DNA from: Lonicera japonica
Taxonomy: Eukaryota; Streptophyta; Magnoliopsida; Dipsacales; Caprifoliaceae
Direction: 5' to 3'
DNA length: 64,000 bases
Assembly (NCBI GenBank): GCA_021464415.1
Contig: CM038469.1
Span: 23,641,901 to 23,705,900, forward strand
A model generated the notes under the pieces. It did no database searches. It was given only the letters and a program-made list of their open reading frames with translations, and was not told where the DNA came from. Of this stretch, positions 35,893-47,781 are shown in pieces (the first letter of the stretch is position 1; every line of letters begins with the position of its first letter). The translations under genes were made by a program, and so were the position numbers.

Positions 35893-37128
35893 ATCAGCCA
35901 GAATCTTTAAAAACCATCTATTTTTCTTAATTAATAATGAGAGTTGCACAAAAAATATACATAAGATGTAACTTGATTGGTTAAATAATCAGGCGTAATT
36001 ATTTAACATATCAAATTACTCACTACTGTATCGTGTATTTTTTGTGCATCTAATATCCAGCCATTTAATAGTAGTGTTAGGATCCGTTTGGTAACAACAT
36101 GGAAAAGGAAAATAAAAACAGTTGATTTTTTGTGAGAAGCCGGAAAATAAATTGAAATATGTGGTGAGATGTCTTCTTACTTTGTAACTTATTCTACGGA
36201 GAAATTTTCTTTGGTGGTTAAGGAAGAAAAATTATCCACAAAAAATTATGAAAGATGAAAGACATCTACTTATAAAATGATTATGAAATGGAGAGCATAT
36301 TATCACATACCTCAACTTATTTTTCAATTTCTTACCAAATCAAGTGTTTTTTATTTTTATTTTCTATGTTATCAAACGGAACCTTAATGTCAACCCCCTT
36401 TATCCATTTGAAGTAGTACTATTTGCATTCCATTTTATTAAATAGGGGTGGAGTGTCGGTAGCATTTACCACTTTCGTTTTCTTTTTCTTTTTCAAATTC
36501 TAGGGAAAGGGAATTATGGGTCTAGCTAGAAGAGTGCTTGTTGGATTCAGGTGGTTGTTCTTTAGAATGACGAAAATGAAAAAATGTAATGAGCTAACTT
36601 CAACTGCCCAAATTTTCTTAAGATATGTTAGGTTATTCTGCCCTTGTTTCATTGGTTTTTTATATATTGACTTGTTTTAATGGACCAGAAACAAGAAGCT
36701 AGGCCAAAAAATTTAATAAAAGATAAAAAAAAAAAAAAAAAAGAAAGAAAAATGGACGTAGCTAGCACAATAAAACTGCATTGATGGGTAAGCATAATTT
36801 ATTTGCAACGTACCCCACACTGATGCAACAATATAGCGTCACTTCGTTTTTGCTTTCATTCGTTATATAACCAATCAAAACATGACAGGTATTATAGTTA
36901 TATATATATATAGTATACGCACATAAATACATAAAAATATTGACATATATTTACTGTTAAAATTTTTAATTCACCCCCTTCTCTGTAGAATTTTATACTA
37001 TTTTTTTTTTATTTCCATATACTTTTATCAAATTCAACCACATAAATGCTCAGAAGGTGAAATCTGTTTTTTTATTTAAATTATTCATTTTGGTCCCTGA
37101 TGTATCAATTTGCTCACATTGAAACTTA
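35893..37128. other. Gene-flanking AT-rich DNA
   Basis: This is the 3' flank of the GIR-like gene. There are poly-A and poly-T runs and short (TA)n tracts but no further coding motif. Poly(A)-signal-like AATAAT near 35933 could serve the gene but is weak evidence on its own. Confidence 0.5.
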
Positions 37129-37483
37129 GGCCATCTCTAATGGTGTTTTCTATTTTTGCATTTCTATCTTATGTGTCAATATTATTTTATAATATTTCTA
37201 TATCTATTGGCAATATATTTATATTGGTGTAGAAGGATAGAAAATATGATCTCCAATGGTGATTTCTATTGTTCAATTTCTTCCTTACTTTGTCCCCTAT
37301 TTAATGAAGAGAGAGAATTAGTGGGTGTACAACAACCAATAAAAATTTGCCATGTCACAGAGAGAATTTTTATCACCATTGGAGATAGAAATAGAGATAG
37401 AAATGCCCATTGGAGAAGATTTTTTCTATTATTCATTTCTATCATAGAAATTTACTTGGGTAGAAACACCATTGGAGATGGCC
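37129..37483. mobile_element. Tourist-type MITE 1
   Basis: 355 bp with terminal inverted repeats GGCCATCTCTAATGGTG and, inverted, CACCATTGGAGATGGCC, flanked by TTA on both sides (37126-37128, 37484-37486). A 3-bp TTA duplication with such termini fits PIF/Harbinger-derived Tourist-like MITEs. It has no transposase. The plus-strand ORF across it is incidental. Confidence 0.85.
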
Positions 37484-37486
37484 TTA

Positions 37487-37862
37487 AGCCATCTCTAATG
37501 GTGGTTTTTATTTTTGCATTTCTATTCTATGTGTCAATATTATTCTATAATATTTCTATATCTATTGACAATATATTTGAATTGGTGTAAAAGGATAGAA
37601 AAGATGGTCTCCAATTGTGATTTCTATTTAATGAAGAGAGAGAATTAGTGGGTCTACAATAACCAATGAAAATTTGCTATGTCACATAGAAAATTTCTAT
37701 CACCATTTTTATATGTAGAAATTGTGATAGAAATTCCCAATCCTACTAGACTTCCACTTAGGATAGAAATGGAAATAGAAATGTCTATAGGAGAAGATTT
37801 TTTCTATTATTCATTTTTATCATAAAAATTTACTTGCGTAAAAAACACCATTAAAGATGGCC
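37487..37862. mobile_element. Tourist-type MITE 2, adjacent to MITE 1
   Basis: 376 bp, starting AGCCATCTCTAATGGTG and ending CACCATTAAAGATGGCC, flanked by TTA at 37484-37486 and 37863-37865. It is similar to MITE 1 throughout in the same orientation but more decayed at the right terminus. The TTA between the two copies is shared. Confidence 0.83.
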
Positions 37863-38104
37863 TTAATGCATCAGCCGCTTCTCAATTAAGTCCAATGGTT
37901 AACCTTTCATTTAAACTGATGACGGTGACACCCTTGACGCGCGCATGACTCATCAGGAAAGTAATTTGGTGGGAAAATAAACCATCATTTCCTGCCAGAT
38001 CATTTCTTGCCCGAAGCATTCTGTCTCACCTTGAGAATTATTTATGTCCTTTATATTGATTTACTTATTTTAGTCAAATATAATGTTAAAAGTCTTTTCT
38101 AGAA

Positions 38105-38390
38105 GGGTGGTGATGTTGGCACTCTCAAAATTTCTCGAAAACACTCTCACTTTTCATTCGGTCTTTAACAACCGAATAACGTATACGTTATTCGATTGTG
38201 AAGGACCGAATATAAACTTGCAAAAATTTGAAAAAACTTGAAAATGCCTTACTCGGTTGTCAAGAACCGAATATATAAACCTATATTCGGTCCTCAACAA
38301 CCGAATAATAGACACTTTACTCAGTTGCGAATGACCGAATTAAAGTGGGAGTGTTACCAAGTGTTTTTGGGGGTGCTAACATCACCACCC
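38105..38390. mobile_element. Mutator-type MITE with internal foldbacks
   Basis: Terminal inverted repeats GGGTGGTGATGTTGGCAC and, inverted, GTGCTAACATCACCACCC bound a 286-bp unit. Flanks TTTCTAGAA (38096-38104) and TTTCTAAAA (38391-38399) are a 9-bp duplication with one mismatch, the size made by Mutator-like transposases. The interior carries two sets of inverted ATTCGGTC...GACCGAAT arms, so the single strand could form two or more stems. There is no coding capacity. Confidence 0.85.
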
Positions 38391-38459
38391 TTTCTAAAAT
38401 CCGAATATATATACATTGTGTGTGTACGTATGAGAGAGAATTGCATCCCAAGAAAATAA

Positions 38460-40571
38460 TATGCGAGCAACTTGCCTTTCTTATATATAAGTATCGTGAT
38501 AAATTTTAATACTCGCAAGTATACGAATTAATTTATAGTGTAGCGTGTAAGTGAAATCGACCTCACAGACACTCAAACAGTATATTTTATAATTATCTTG
38601 TTAATGTTTCACTAAACTCCTCATCTAGTTAGAAAAATTTGTAAGAATCACACTAATAAAATAAAGCAAAGCAAAGCAAAAAAAGTAAATTAAAGTAATG
38701 GAATTAAATTAAATAATATTAAGCAAGAGAACAAAATTAATGAATTAATTGACTAGGGTTTTTGAGTCGTATATTTAATATCATCTTTCTAAGTATTCAT
38801 GCGCATAAACTCTTCTCTTATCTCGCACTAATTTGGTCTCTCGACTCTATTAGATGAGAAAAATAAAATTAATAAAATTCAATTGTAATTCTTTCACAAC
38901 CAAACTTATCTATAAAATCAAAACATTCACTATATCCGTCAAAACACACCATATATCCACTCTTAACAAATCATAAGATGAATTCAACAATAAAGAATGA
39001 GAATCCAACTTTATTTTTTCTCAATTAAAATAGGCATCCAATAAGAAAAATTGTATTTAATATTAAAACATTAAATTGGTAGAGTTAATTTGCATGAATA
39101 CCTACAAGGGAATCAATTAAATATACTCATCCTAATCATAGTATAAATTTATGCTAGCATAATAAAAATTAAATAACAAATAAAATTGAAAAAACATTTA
39201 CTTGGCATTACTTAAACTGAAGAGTAAATAAAAATCCAAATTTTCAAAGTCTTCAATTGAAAAAAAAAAACTAAAGAAAAATAAAACAAAATAAATAAAA
39301 AGAAGAAGGAGGAGGCTCGGCTCCTGTGCTGCTGTGCACGGCTAAGTCCCTTTTTCATATTGTTTGCATCCTTAAATAGTTGAATTTATAAGCTAGGGCT
39401 CAAACTTATTAAATGGGCTTGGCTATGTAGACAACAATTGGGCTAAGATCATGAGTTGGTGAATTTAATTATTTATTCCATGAGGTTTCAAGTTAATTTG
39501 GCTAGTGGGCTGTTTTGGCTGAGTGCTAAATAGCTTTGGACTCATTTATTTGAGTGTATAATATTGAATTTTCGTCATTTTACGTTCTGCATATTGCATT
39601 GTAATTTTGGATCTTGAGATGGATGAATTTAAAAAGGTAATGAACTCCAAAGTTGTAAATTTCAAAATTCTCTTTAATTTGGGCTTAAAAATCGCATTAT
39701 TTGAAATTTCAAGTAAAAATTTATACATGCAGAAGTAATGAGCACTTTAGGTATCTTCACTTGCTTTAATTTCTCTATTTTTTTCAATATTTTCCAATTC
39801 TTTTCTGGCACCTAAAAAATATATATTAAAAACATAAATATTAGTAATAATATATGCTCTTTAAATTATAAATTAGCATAATAAATTATACCAATTTCTT
39901 GGTACATCAAATTCTCTCCAATTTACACTTTTGCTAGTCCTCGAGCAAAACAAAAGATATCAAAATAAATTATTTTATTAAGACCAAGATTTCCAATGCA
40001 ATGGTTCTTTTTCTTTTAAAATTTTGATTTCCTTTCTTCACCAATGCAACTAACTCAATAAAGACATCTAAATACTCACATGCTAGAATAATGTGGCACA
40101 CATGCAACATCAAAGTTCTCAAACTAACAAGATTAATAAAATATTCCATTATCACCAATCATCATCGTGCGTGTGTGAATTGACAACATCATAACATCAT
40201 TGATATCAAAGAAAGAAAACTTTCAAATACCATCCAAACTATGCTTTGATTCAACTCCTCACATGGCATACACTCAACAAATGACCACTAGAGAATAAGG
40301 TGTAAATGCTTTCATTACATGCAGGTTATAAAGAGTAAATGTACGCAAATTTAAAAGCCTCGTGCATGTATATATGAAAAACACTATAACTGAAAGAACA
40401 TTAGTAGTCTCTAGAAAAGCGAAATGCATAATTGGATCCCCTTACACCACTCTTACCTCGAAACCATATCCAAAGGATTATTAGGACTTTTTCCTGGTTG
40501 TAACAAAGGATTATCAAATAAACGGTATATAAGGAATTCAAAAATCTAATAAACAAATTGAGATATAAAAT
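38460..40571. repeat. AT-rich dispersed-repeat-like DNA
   Basis: No coding motif is seen. The 38500-38590 block ('actcgcaagtatacgaatta...gaaatcgacctcacagac') and the 39905-39945 block ('tttgctagtcctcgagcaaaac') resemble conserved ends of a dispersed plant repeat oriented minus, with an A-rich 'aaagcaaagcaaagcaaaa' tract between. I could not identify termini or a class. Confidence 0.4.
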
Positions 40572-41204
40572 TGTGGGAGGATAATTTTGTACTTGAATCT
40601 TGGGCCAAACCCAAGACATGGGATGCGGCCCTGTGTCAAGGCCGAGCATATTGGCCGGATAGTACACTTTTCAACCAATGAAGCTAAAGACCTCATCTAA
40701 TCGGATGGAAGGCTAATCAACTAGTAATGAGTTATGAATAAGTGGTAGTTGAGCTGGAGGATAAACAATGGGAAATAACTACTTTCGTTAGTGTGAATAG
40801 GGCTATGGACACCTGCAACTTTGGAGTAGTGATCAAGTTTACCATTTATGGTATTTTTTTACCTCACCAAACCCTATAGAGATTATATACATAGGACAGG
40901 ATGAACCCACAGCGGGGGATCCACCTTTTACCATCATACTAGCACTCTTTACTCTTTCTCTCAAAATTGTACTCTCAGCCATTAGAGCTTAGTAAAAAAC
41001 AACAAAGCACACACTGGGAGGACGTACTGCTGGATTGGTTATAAAAGCCACCGGAGGAACCTACGCACACCAACAAAAATCCTGTTCTCTTTACTATTGA
41101 TTTTACTGTTCATCACCGTCACCTTTGCTGAATCTAATTGTCGTTTCTACCAATTTGGGTCGATTTCGTGTTCTTTGGGCTTGGTCAGATTTATACCACC
41201 AACA
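40572..41204 (+). mobile_element. 5' LTR of Tat element 1 (left edge inferred)
   Basis: The right edge is firm: ...ACCACCAACA directly before the primer site. The left edge TGTGGGAGGATAATTTTG at 40572 is the best TG candidate, giving 633 bp, but no second LTR is present for comparison. A TATA-like 'tatatacatagg' lies near 40884. Confidence 0.5.
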
Positions 41205-41205
41205 A

Positions 41206-41222
41206 TTGGCGCCGTCTGTGGG
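41206..41222 (+). promoter_or_regulatory. Primer-binding site of Tat element 1
   Basis: TTGGCGCCGTCTGTGGG lies one base after the LTR end. TGGCGCCGTCTGTGGG is the primer site characteristic of Tat/Ogre-lineage Ty3/gypsy elements. Confidence 0.88.
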
Positions 41223-41360
41223 AATCAGCGATGAAAAGCTTGTGAATGGTAATCAGATTTAACTTCTCTTTACAGTGAATTTCATGGTACTTTTTTAGCT
41301 TGTTGTTGTTTTTCATTTTCATACTGTTTGATTCGATCTAGTACTTGTAATTGGGCGAAC

Positions 41361-43115
41361 ATGGTCCATACAAACAGCCACCCAATCGAGAATGTGAATC
41401 ATGTAAACCCAAACATAATACATGTAGTTAACCCCACAACCAGCTGAGTCGTACCTCACGATGTCGATATGCGTAAACACTCTCATACGCATTCATCCTT
41501 ACCTTTCGACCCAAATTATGCGGACAGGGGTCCGGCGACTTCTGTGGAATAGAGCCAGGTATCAAAATCGCAACAAAAGAAGGACCTACTGCTGCAGATG
41601 CCGCGGAAGCAAACTGCAACAAATGTTGTATTAGGGTTACCCAAGCCATAGGTCCCAACCCCAGCTAGGACCCACGGCTCCTCAACAAGGGATGAGCATC
41701 AGGAGGATGGGGTAGATTCTTTGTCTGTGGGAAAGGGAAAATCGATAGCGGCCGATGAGCCACGAGTTAGAGCTCCTGATTATCTGAGGCATCATAATGC
41801 CTCGACTATACCTGCTCGCCCAAGTGTCTTCGGTACAGATTACTGCAGAGACTTAAAGTCACCCGAAGAACTGGGCTGAACGAGATTTAAGGAGGATGAT
41901 TTACTCGGCGATTGCCGATAAAACTGATGAGGGAAAATCCACGGCCGAGTTAGCCATGAAGGCTTTGAGCGAAAATAATTGTTCTCCATTTACTCAGTGT
42001 ATCCAGAATGCACCTCCGCTAAAGAAATTTGGTCAACCGAAATTCAATATCTATGACTACAGATCGGACCCGGCCGATCACGTCAAGCATTACAAACAAG
42101 TAATGGCCTACTGGAAGAATGAAAAAGCTCTGATGTGTAGAATGTTCTCGAAAAGTTTCGGGGACACGGCATTGAGGTGGTTTGACAAACTACCCCTAGT
42201 AAAAATAGGCAGTTTTAGAGAACTAGCTGAGCAATTCACAGCCAGGTTTATCACTAATAACAGAGTAGTTAAAGGACCAGAGGCCTTAACTCACTTAAAA
42301 AAGAAGTAGGGGGAAAGCCTAAGAGAATACTCCCAAAGGTATTGGGAGTTGTTTCAAGAAGCTAAGATTGTGATCTAAAATTTACAGTTAGCACTTTCAA
42401 GTTCGGGTTACCATGGGATAGTAACGGTATCTATAATGATCTAACAAGGAAACCACCAAAAATATTTAATGACTTGTTGTCAAGAGTGGATGAGTTTTCT
42501 AGAGTAGAGGATGACGACCGAGCAGCAAATAAGCAGGGTTTTAAATGAGAGCATAATAGTAATGGGGAAGGTAATGGCAAGAAGATCAAGAAGGAGACTA
42601 GGGTTGATGATAAGAAATCGAACACTTTCAAAAGCGTGAACACCATCTTCAACAATCCCATCCACAAGATAATGTTTAAGATACAAGGTGAATAGTTTTT
42701 TAAATGGCCTAAACCTATGGCTGGAGATCCGAACGGAAGGGACACCACACTCAGGTGCTCCTATCATAAGGACCATGGTCATAGAACAAAAAATTGCAAA
42801 ACATTGAAGCAGTTCTTGGAAAGGTTAGTCGAGCATGGCCACTTGGCAAAGTATGTGAAGCCCACAGGGGCAAAGGGGAATGACAAGCCCAAAATGGCCG
42901 AGGAGCAAGCCACGGCGGTCCAGGCAAACAAGCCAGTTGTTGGAGTGATAGATGCCATCCACGAGGTGGTTGATAAATCTGAGACAGCGAGGAATTTTTT
43001 GCGAGCTAGGTTAGCAAGGGCAAGACTCTGGGCAGAAGCTCATCTGGTCAAGGAAGTTCTGACAATTTTAACGCCCCAAAGAGAAATCGACAAGACAATG
43101 TTGTGTACCAGTTAA
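41361..43115 (+). pseudogene. Tat-lineage gag (element 1)
   Basis: Gag begins at ATG 41361 (MVHTNSHPIENVN). It is interrupted by stops near 41447 and 41551, and by a frame change before 41896. The gag domain is clear in 41896-42309: KKFGQPKFNIYDYRSDPADH, then MFSKSFGDTALRWFDKLP and EQFTARFITN. A TAG at 42307-42309 and several breaks follow. The nucleic-acid finger CSYHKDHGHRTKNCKTLKQF lies in the 42717-43115 frame and is an intact CX2HX4HX4C. At least three lesions make the gene inactive. Its nearest relative in the window is the second Tat gag at 50935. Confidence 0.88.
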
Positions 43116-43189
43116 CTTTTTTGGAAGAAGATCTGAGGGGTTGGATATACCCCATAATGACGCTCTTGTACTAATGGTCAATATATGTA

Positions 43190-43650
43190 ATTTTGATGTC
43201 CAAATGGTGTAATCGACCTAGGCAGCTCGTCAAAGATCATGTATTTGAAGGCCTGCAATTAATTAAGGCCATTTATTTCAAGCAAGAATGTGAAGCAAGT
43301 TAACTCGCCGATCTACACTTTTAGTGGTGACGAGGTTTGACCGATCTGTATTATTAGTGTGCCAGTTTGAATTGGAGAAATGGTCATTTTTACGGATTTG
43401 TTTGTCATGAGTATTGATTCCCCATATAATGTTATCCTCGGTAGTAATTGGTTGGGAGAGATGAAGGCAGTTGCTTCTCCATTCTATCAAAAATTAAAAT
43501 TTTCAATGCCTAAGGGAGTTTGCGTAGTACGGGGAAAACAGGAAGATGAAAGATATTGTTTTAACATGGCAGTCAAAGGATTGCTCTCCGAAAAGAAAGA
43601 GGTTAAACAGGTCGAGTTGATTATTGTGGATGATAAAGCCAACGAGAAAT
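43190..43650 (+). pseudogene. Tat-lineage protease (element 1)
   Basis: The active-site region reads VIDLGSSSKIMYLKA near 43209, with Leu where retropepsins usually have Thr (DTG to DLG). After broken frames, 43380-43652 encodes SPYNVILGSNWLGEMKAV, the second conserved protease motif, then AVASPFYQKLKFSMPKGV. A stop follows at 43650. The DxG variant is tolerated in some Tat elements, so the multiple frame breaks are stronger evidence of inactivity than the residue change. Confidence 0.8.
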
Positions 43651-43835
43651 AAGCCGAAGATAAAACCTTGCCTGATTCCTCGAATCATAGGAAGGGCAAG
43701 GAACATGCCTAATAGCAATCAAAAGATGGTCGCCCTACCGATGGTGGGGCAAAGAGGAGACCAGAAGAAAAGGTCTCAAAAGACCTAATTCAAGTCCCCG
43801 CAGTTGATGGTTGTGATAGCCGTGAGAAATACTTC

Positions 43836-44648
43836 ATGGTCGGCAGCCGTCTGAGCATTGAAGAAAGAGATAGGTTGATCAATTTCCTTAGAAGGAATAT
43901 TGATGTGTTTGCATGGAAGCCTTATGACATGCCCGGGATACCGGTAGAAGTAATGTGCCGCAAGTTTCATGTGAATCCAGGCTTTAAACCTATGAAACAA
44001 AAACCACATCGGACAGCACCCGAAAAGGCAGCAGCCATAGAAGAGGAAGTCCAAAAACTGCTAAAGGCTGGGGCAGTCAGAGAGGCATAATTTCCAGAGT
44101 GGATCTCCAATCCAGTGGTAGTCAGAAAGAAAAACGAAAAATGGAGGGTTTGCATAGATTTCACAGACCTGAACAAAGCCTACCCTAAAGACAGTTTGCC
44201 TTTGTCGGGGATAGATCAGTTGGTGGATTTGGCAGTCGGTCATCAAAGGTTGAGCTTTCTGGATGCATATTCGAGGTATCACCAGATTCCATTGTTTGGG
44301 CCAAATCAAGAATGCACCGCCTTCATTACGCGGGTGCCACTTATCAAAGACTTGTCACTAAGATGTTCAAAGATGAAATTGGAAAATCAATGGAAGTGTA
44401 TGTCGATGATATGCTGGTCAAAAGCACATTGGAGGTCAACCACATTAGGGATTTGGGAAAGACATTCGAAATTCTCAGGCACTGTTCGGATAAGGTTGAA
44501 TGCAGCAAAATGCACCTTTGGGGTTAATTCGGGCAAGTTCTTGGGTTTTATGGTGAATCACAGGGGTATCGAGGTGAATCCAGAAAAGGTTCAAGCAATT
44601 ATAGATGTTCAGAGGCCGACCAACCTAAAAGACCTGCAAAAACTCTAA
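43836..44648 (+). pseudogene. Tat-lineage reverse transcriptase, truncated (element 1)
   Basis: The first part (43836-44090) has INFLRRNIDVFAWKPYDMPG and KPHRTAPEKAAAIEEEVQK, the classic approach to RT. After a stop, the 44115 frame has WRVCIDFTDLNKAYPKDSLP and LSFLDAYSRYHQIPL, RT motifs 1-3. The frame then changes: the overlapping frame 44312-44527 carries HYAGATYQRLVTKMF and VYVDDMLVKS (intact catalytic YVDD), and the original frame resumes with FLGFMVNHRGIEVNPEKVQ. It stops at 44646-44648 in KDLQKL, just before the RNase H region. The next base belongs to a different lineage's RT. Confidence 0.9.
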
Positions 44649-46780
44649 GGAATAGAGCACCAAATTAATTTTGTACCCGGAGTGTCCATTCGTAACCGGC
44701 CAGTCTATAGGAGTCATCCAAAGGAAACAAAGGAACTTCAAAAGCAAGTGACGAAGCATTTGGAAAAAGGGTATGTGAGAGAGAGTATGTGCCCATATGC
44801 GGTTCCAGTTTTGCTAGTGCCGAAGAAGGATAGAACATGGAAGATGTGCGTGGACTACCGAGCCATAAATAATATCATGGTAAAGTATTGTCACCTCATT
44901 CCATGTTTAGATGATATGCTTAATGAGTTGCATGGGTCTAGGATATTCTTTAAGATTGATTTGAAGAATGGATTGCATAAAATTAGAATGAAAGAAGGCG
45001 ATGAATGGAAAACAACATTTAAAACTAAATATAGGTTATATAAGTTGTTAGTTATGCCTTTTGGTTTGACTAATGCTCCTAGTACCTTTATGCACTTAAT
45101 GAACCATGTTTTGAGATCATTCATTAGCAAATTTGTTGTGGTCTATTTTAATGATATCCTGATTTATAGCAAGAGTCTAGATGATCATGTTATGCATTTG
45201 AAATTTATTTTTAGATGTCTTGCGTAGGGAGAAGTTATATGCTAACTTGAAAAAGTGCACCTTTTGCACGGATAAGCTTGTGTTTCTTGGTTTTGTTGTG
45301 AGTGCACAAGATATTCAAATTGATGAAGAGAAAGTGAAGGCCATTCAAAGTTGGCCGAGTCCTATAAGTGTTGGACAAGTGCAGAGCTTCCATGGACTTG
45401 CTAGTTTCTTTCGACTATTCCAATTACTGAAAAGCAAGCTAAGTAACACCCCCTTATTATCTTTACCTAACTTTTCAAAGACTTTTGAAATTGAATGTGA
45501 TGCTTCAGGAAATGGAATTTATGCTGTTCTTATGCAGGAAAGGAAGCCAATGGCATACTTTAGTGAGAAGCTAAGTGGGGTGACCTTAAATTACCCTACC
45601 TACGACAAGGAGCTCTATGCATTGGTGAGAGTATTGGATACGTTGCAGCACTATCTTTGGCCGAAAGAATTCATGATTCACAGAGATCATGAATTGTTGA
45701 AGCACTTGAAAGGACATCAAAGGTTAAATAAGCGCCATTCCAAATGGGTGGAGTTGATAGAGACTTTCCCATATGTGATCAAGTATAAGCAAGGTAAAAA
45801 GAATGTTGTAGGAAATGCTTTATCACGCGGTATGCTTTAATTGCTACTTTATATGCTAAATTGCTTGGATTTAAGTACATTAAGAATTTGTATTGTGATG
45901 ATGCTGATTTTAGAGATATCTTTAATGCGTGTGAAAAGGTGGCGTTTGATAAGTATTTTAGGCATGATGGATTCTTAATGTGTGAAAATAAACTGTGTGC
46001 CTAAATGTTCATTATGTGAGTTGCTTGTGAAAAAGGCTCATATGTGATGGGAGTCTAATAGGACACTTTGGTATAACTAACACCTTAGGAGTATTGCAAG
46101 AACACTTATTTTGGCCTCACATGAAAAAGAGATGTTGAAAGAATTTGTGAGAGATGTGTTACTTGTAAGAAAACAAAGTCTAAGTTAAACCCCCATGGTT
46201 TATATACTCCATTGCATATTCCTAGTGACCCTTGGGTTGATATTTCTATGGATTTTGTGTTGGGTTTGCCTAGGACTAAACGTGGGAATGATTCTGTTTT
46301 TGTGGTGGTTGATAGATTTTCTAAAATGGGTCATTTCATTGCTTTTCATAAAATTGATGATGTACACGAATTGCGAATTTGTTTTTTAAAGAAATTGTAC
46401 ATTTGCATGGCATGCCTAAAACCATTATTTCTGATAGGGATGCAAAGTTTTTGACCTACTTTTGGAAGACTTTGTAGGGAAAGTTGGGTACTAAATTTTT
46501 GTTTTCTACTATATGTCATCCCCAAACTAATGATCAAACGAGAGTAGTAAATAAAACTTTATCCACTTTTTTGCGTGCCATAGTTAAGAAGAACTTGAAA
46601 GAATGGGAAAAATGTTTGCCTCATGTTGAGTTTGCATATAATCGAACTGTTCATTTTGCATCTAAGTTTTCTCCTTTTGAGATTGTGTATAGTTTTAATC
46701 CGTTAACTCCTTTGGATTTATTACCATTACTTGTTAAGCAGATGGCAGGAAGAAAGCTGAATTTGTTAGGCAAATTGATA
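44649..46780 (+). pseudogene. Reina-like chromovirus RT, RNase H and integrase
   Basis: It begins in mid-protein (IEHQINFVPGVSIRNRPVY), so gag and protease are lost. RT motifs are KKDRTWKMCVDYRAIN, FFKIDLKNGLHKI and MPFGLTNAPSTFM. The catalytic motif is VVYFNDILIYSKS, with Asn replacing the second-last acidic residue. After a break at 45227, RNase H follows with [18 protein letters not shown] and the tether [15 protein letters not shown]. Several shifts precede integrase: [20 protein letters not shown], then [12 protein letters not shown], then [15 protein letters not shown], where the usual catalytic Glu is Arg. It ends near 46780 at the edge of a minus-strand repeat, without chromodomain or LTR. 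The motifs fit the Reina lineage best; other chromoviruses are possible. Confidence 0.87.
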
Positions 46781-47316
46781 TGAACTGCGATCGTAGTCCT
46801 ATCCAATAAGAAGAATCCTCAACCCTTGTCATTGAAAAACGCAAGAACTTTGGAATCACGCGAAGATGATGGAGGTGAAACCTCAACCCAATCCCTCAAA
46901 CAAGAGTTGAACCTTAGTATAGTCATAGACAAATAATCAATTGATGGATTAATTGATTAATAAGTCAAAGAATGACAAAAACGCTAATTCTGGCCGTTCG
47001 ATATGTTATTAGAACACGAGAGGTGACAGCACGCTCAATCTATTATCAAAAATAAAACTTGATGTTAACAGTCACGAATCCCTCCTTATAAAGGAGTAAC
47101 AAACCCTACTAGGTTTAGGAAAATAAAAATAAAAATGAAAAATAATAATTTCCCACATATTTTAGGCCCAAACAAAGCTAAAACAAAAAAAAACATAAAA
47201 TAAATAGAGTTTAGCCCCAGCCCATTTATCATATACACGTTTTTAGCTTCTTGCACTCTATTTGCCTTGGGCTTGCAACATAACACCTCCAACTGGGCCT
47301 TTAATCTCTTGGGTTG
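46781..47316 (-). mobile_element. LTR-like segment of a Reina-like relic, copy A
   Basis: It shares 'aaccttggaat/tttggaatc', 'ggaggtgaaacctcaaccca', 'gaaccttagtat' and 'aatcaattgatgga' blocks, in order, with 47782-48440. It is AT-rich with no ORF. It follows internal copy A in minus-strand order, as a 3' LTR would. Exact ends are not visible. Confidence 0.5.
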
Positions 47317-47781
47317 CTATTTGAACAAGCAATGTCTTCCATTCTTGGGCCCGATCCCCCTTAATGCTCCTCCATGTTTCATCTCTATCATCCTTACTTT
47401 ATGGAGAAAAGTTCCCGGCTGATAGTTCGAATGGAAGTAATAACGATCCGCTCCAATGAAATCCATGTGGTCCACTTTATCTACCATCAGCTCCAGTCTT
47501 GAAATCTGCTTCCTTTCCTTTACAAAGATCATCCTCGCTTCCATGGCTGCCTTGGAAATCCCTTGCTTTTCGTTGCACCTAACCTCCACATTCTTTTTGA
47601 ACCATCCAAGCTCTACAGCTGCCATGCTATTCAATTTCTCCACTGTGACCTGCTTACCAACACTTTGCTCTAAAGTTTGCTCTCCATGTTCTAAGTCAAC
47701 TTTTCCTTGGTGTTGATCTCTAATTCCCTGCAAATAAGACACAACAAATATAGGCAAAACAGGATTAAGATTGTTAGAACC
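47317..47781 (-). pseudogene. Unrecognised coding segment of the Reina-like relic, copy A
   Basis: A 146-residue frame (47757-47317) includes VDLEHGEQTLEQSVGKQ, GWFKKNVEVRCNEKQGI, AAMEARMIFVKERKQ and DHMDFIGADRYYFHSNY. It is nearly identical to the segment at 48833-49231, so it is a duplicate. I do not recognise the family. It lies where the protease-to-C-terminus part of the relic continues and may be captured host sequence. The frame is intact here but carries stops in copy B. Its role is unknown. Confidence 0.55.

Noticed and set aside
37156..37590. A 144-residue ORF with a hydrophobic composition
   Set aside because: It lies across one whole MITE and into the next, and its composition follows from T-rich MITE sequence.
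44682..46783. Possible integrated pararetrovirus, because an RT-RNase H frame lacks gag and LTRs
   Set aside because: A Ty3/gypsy-type integrase follows in order and the RT motifs fit a Reina-like chromovirus. No movement or coat protein motifs are present.
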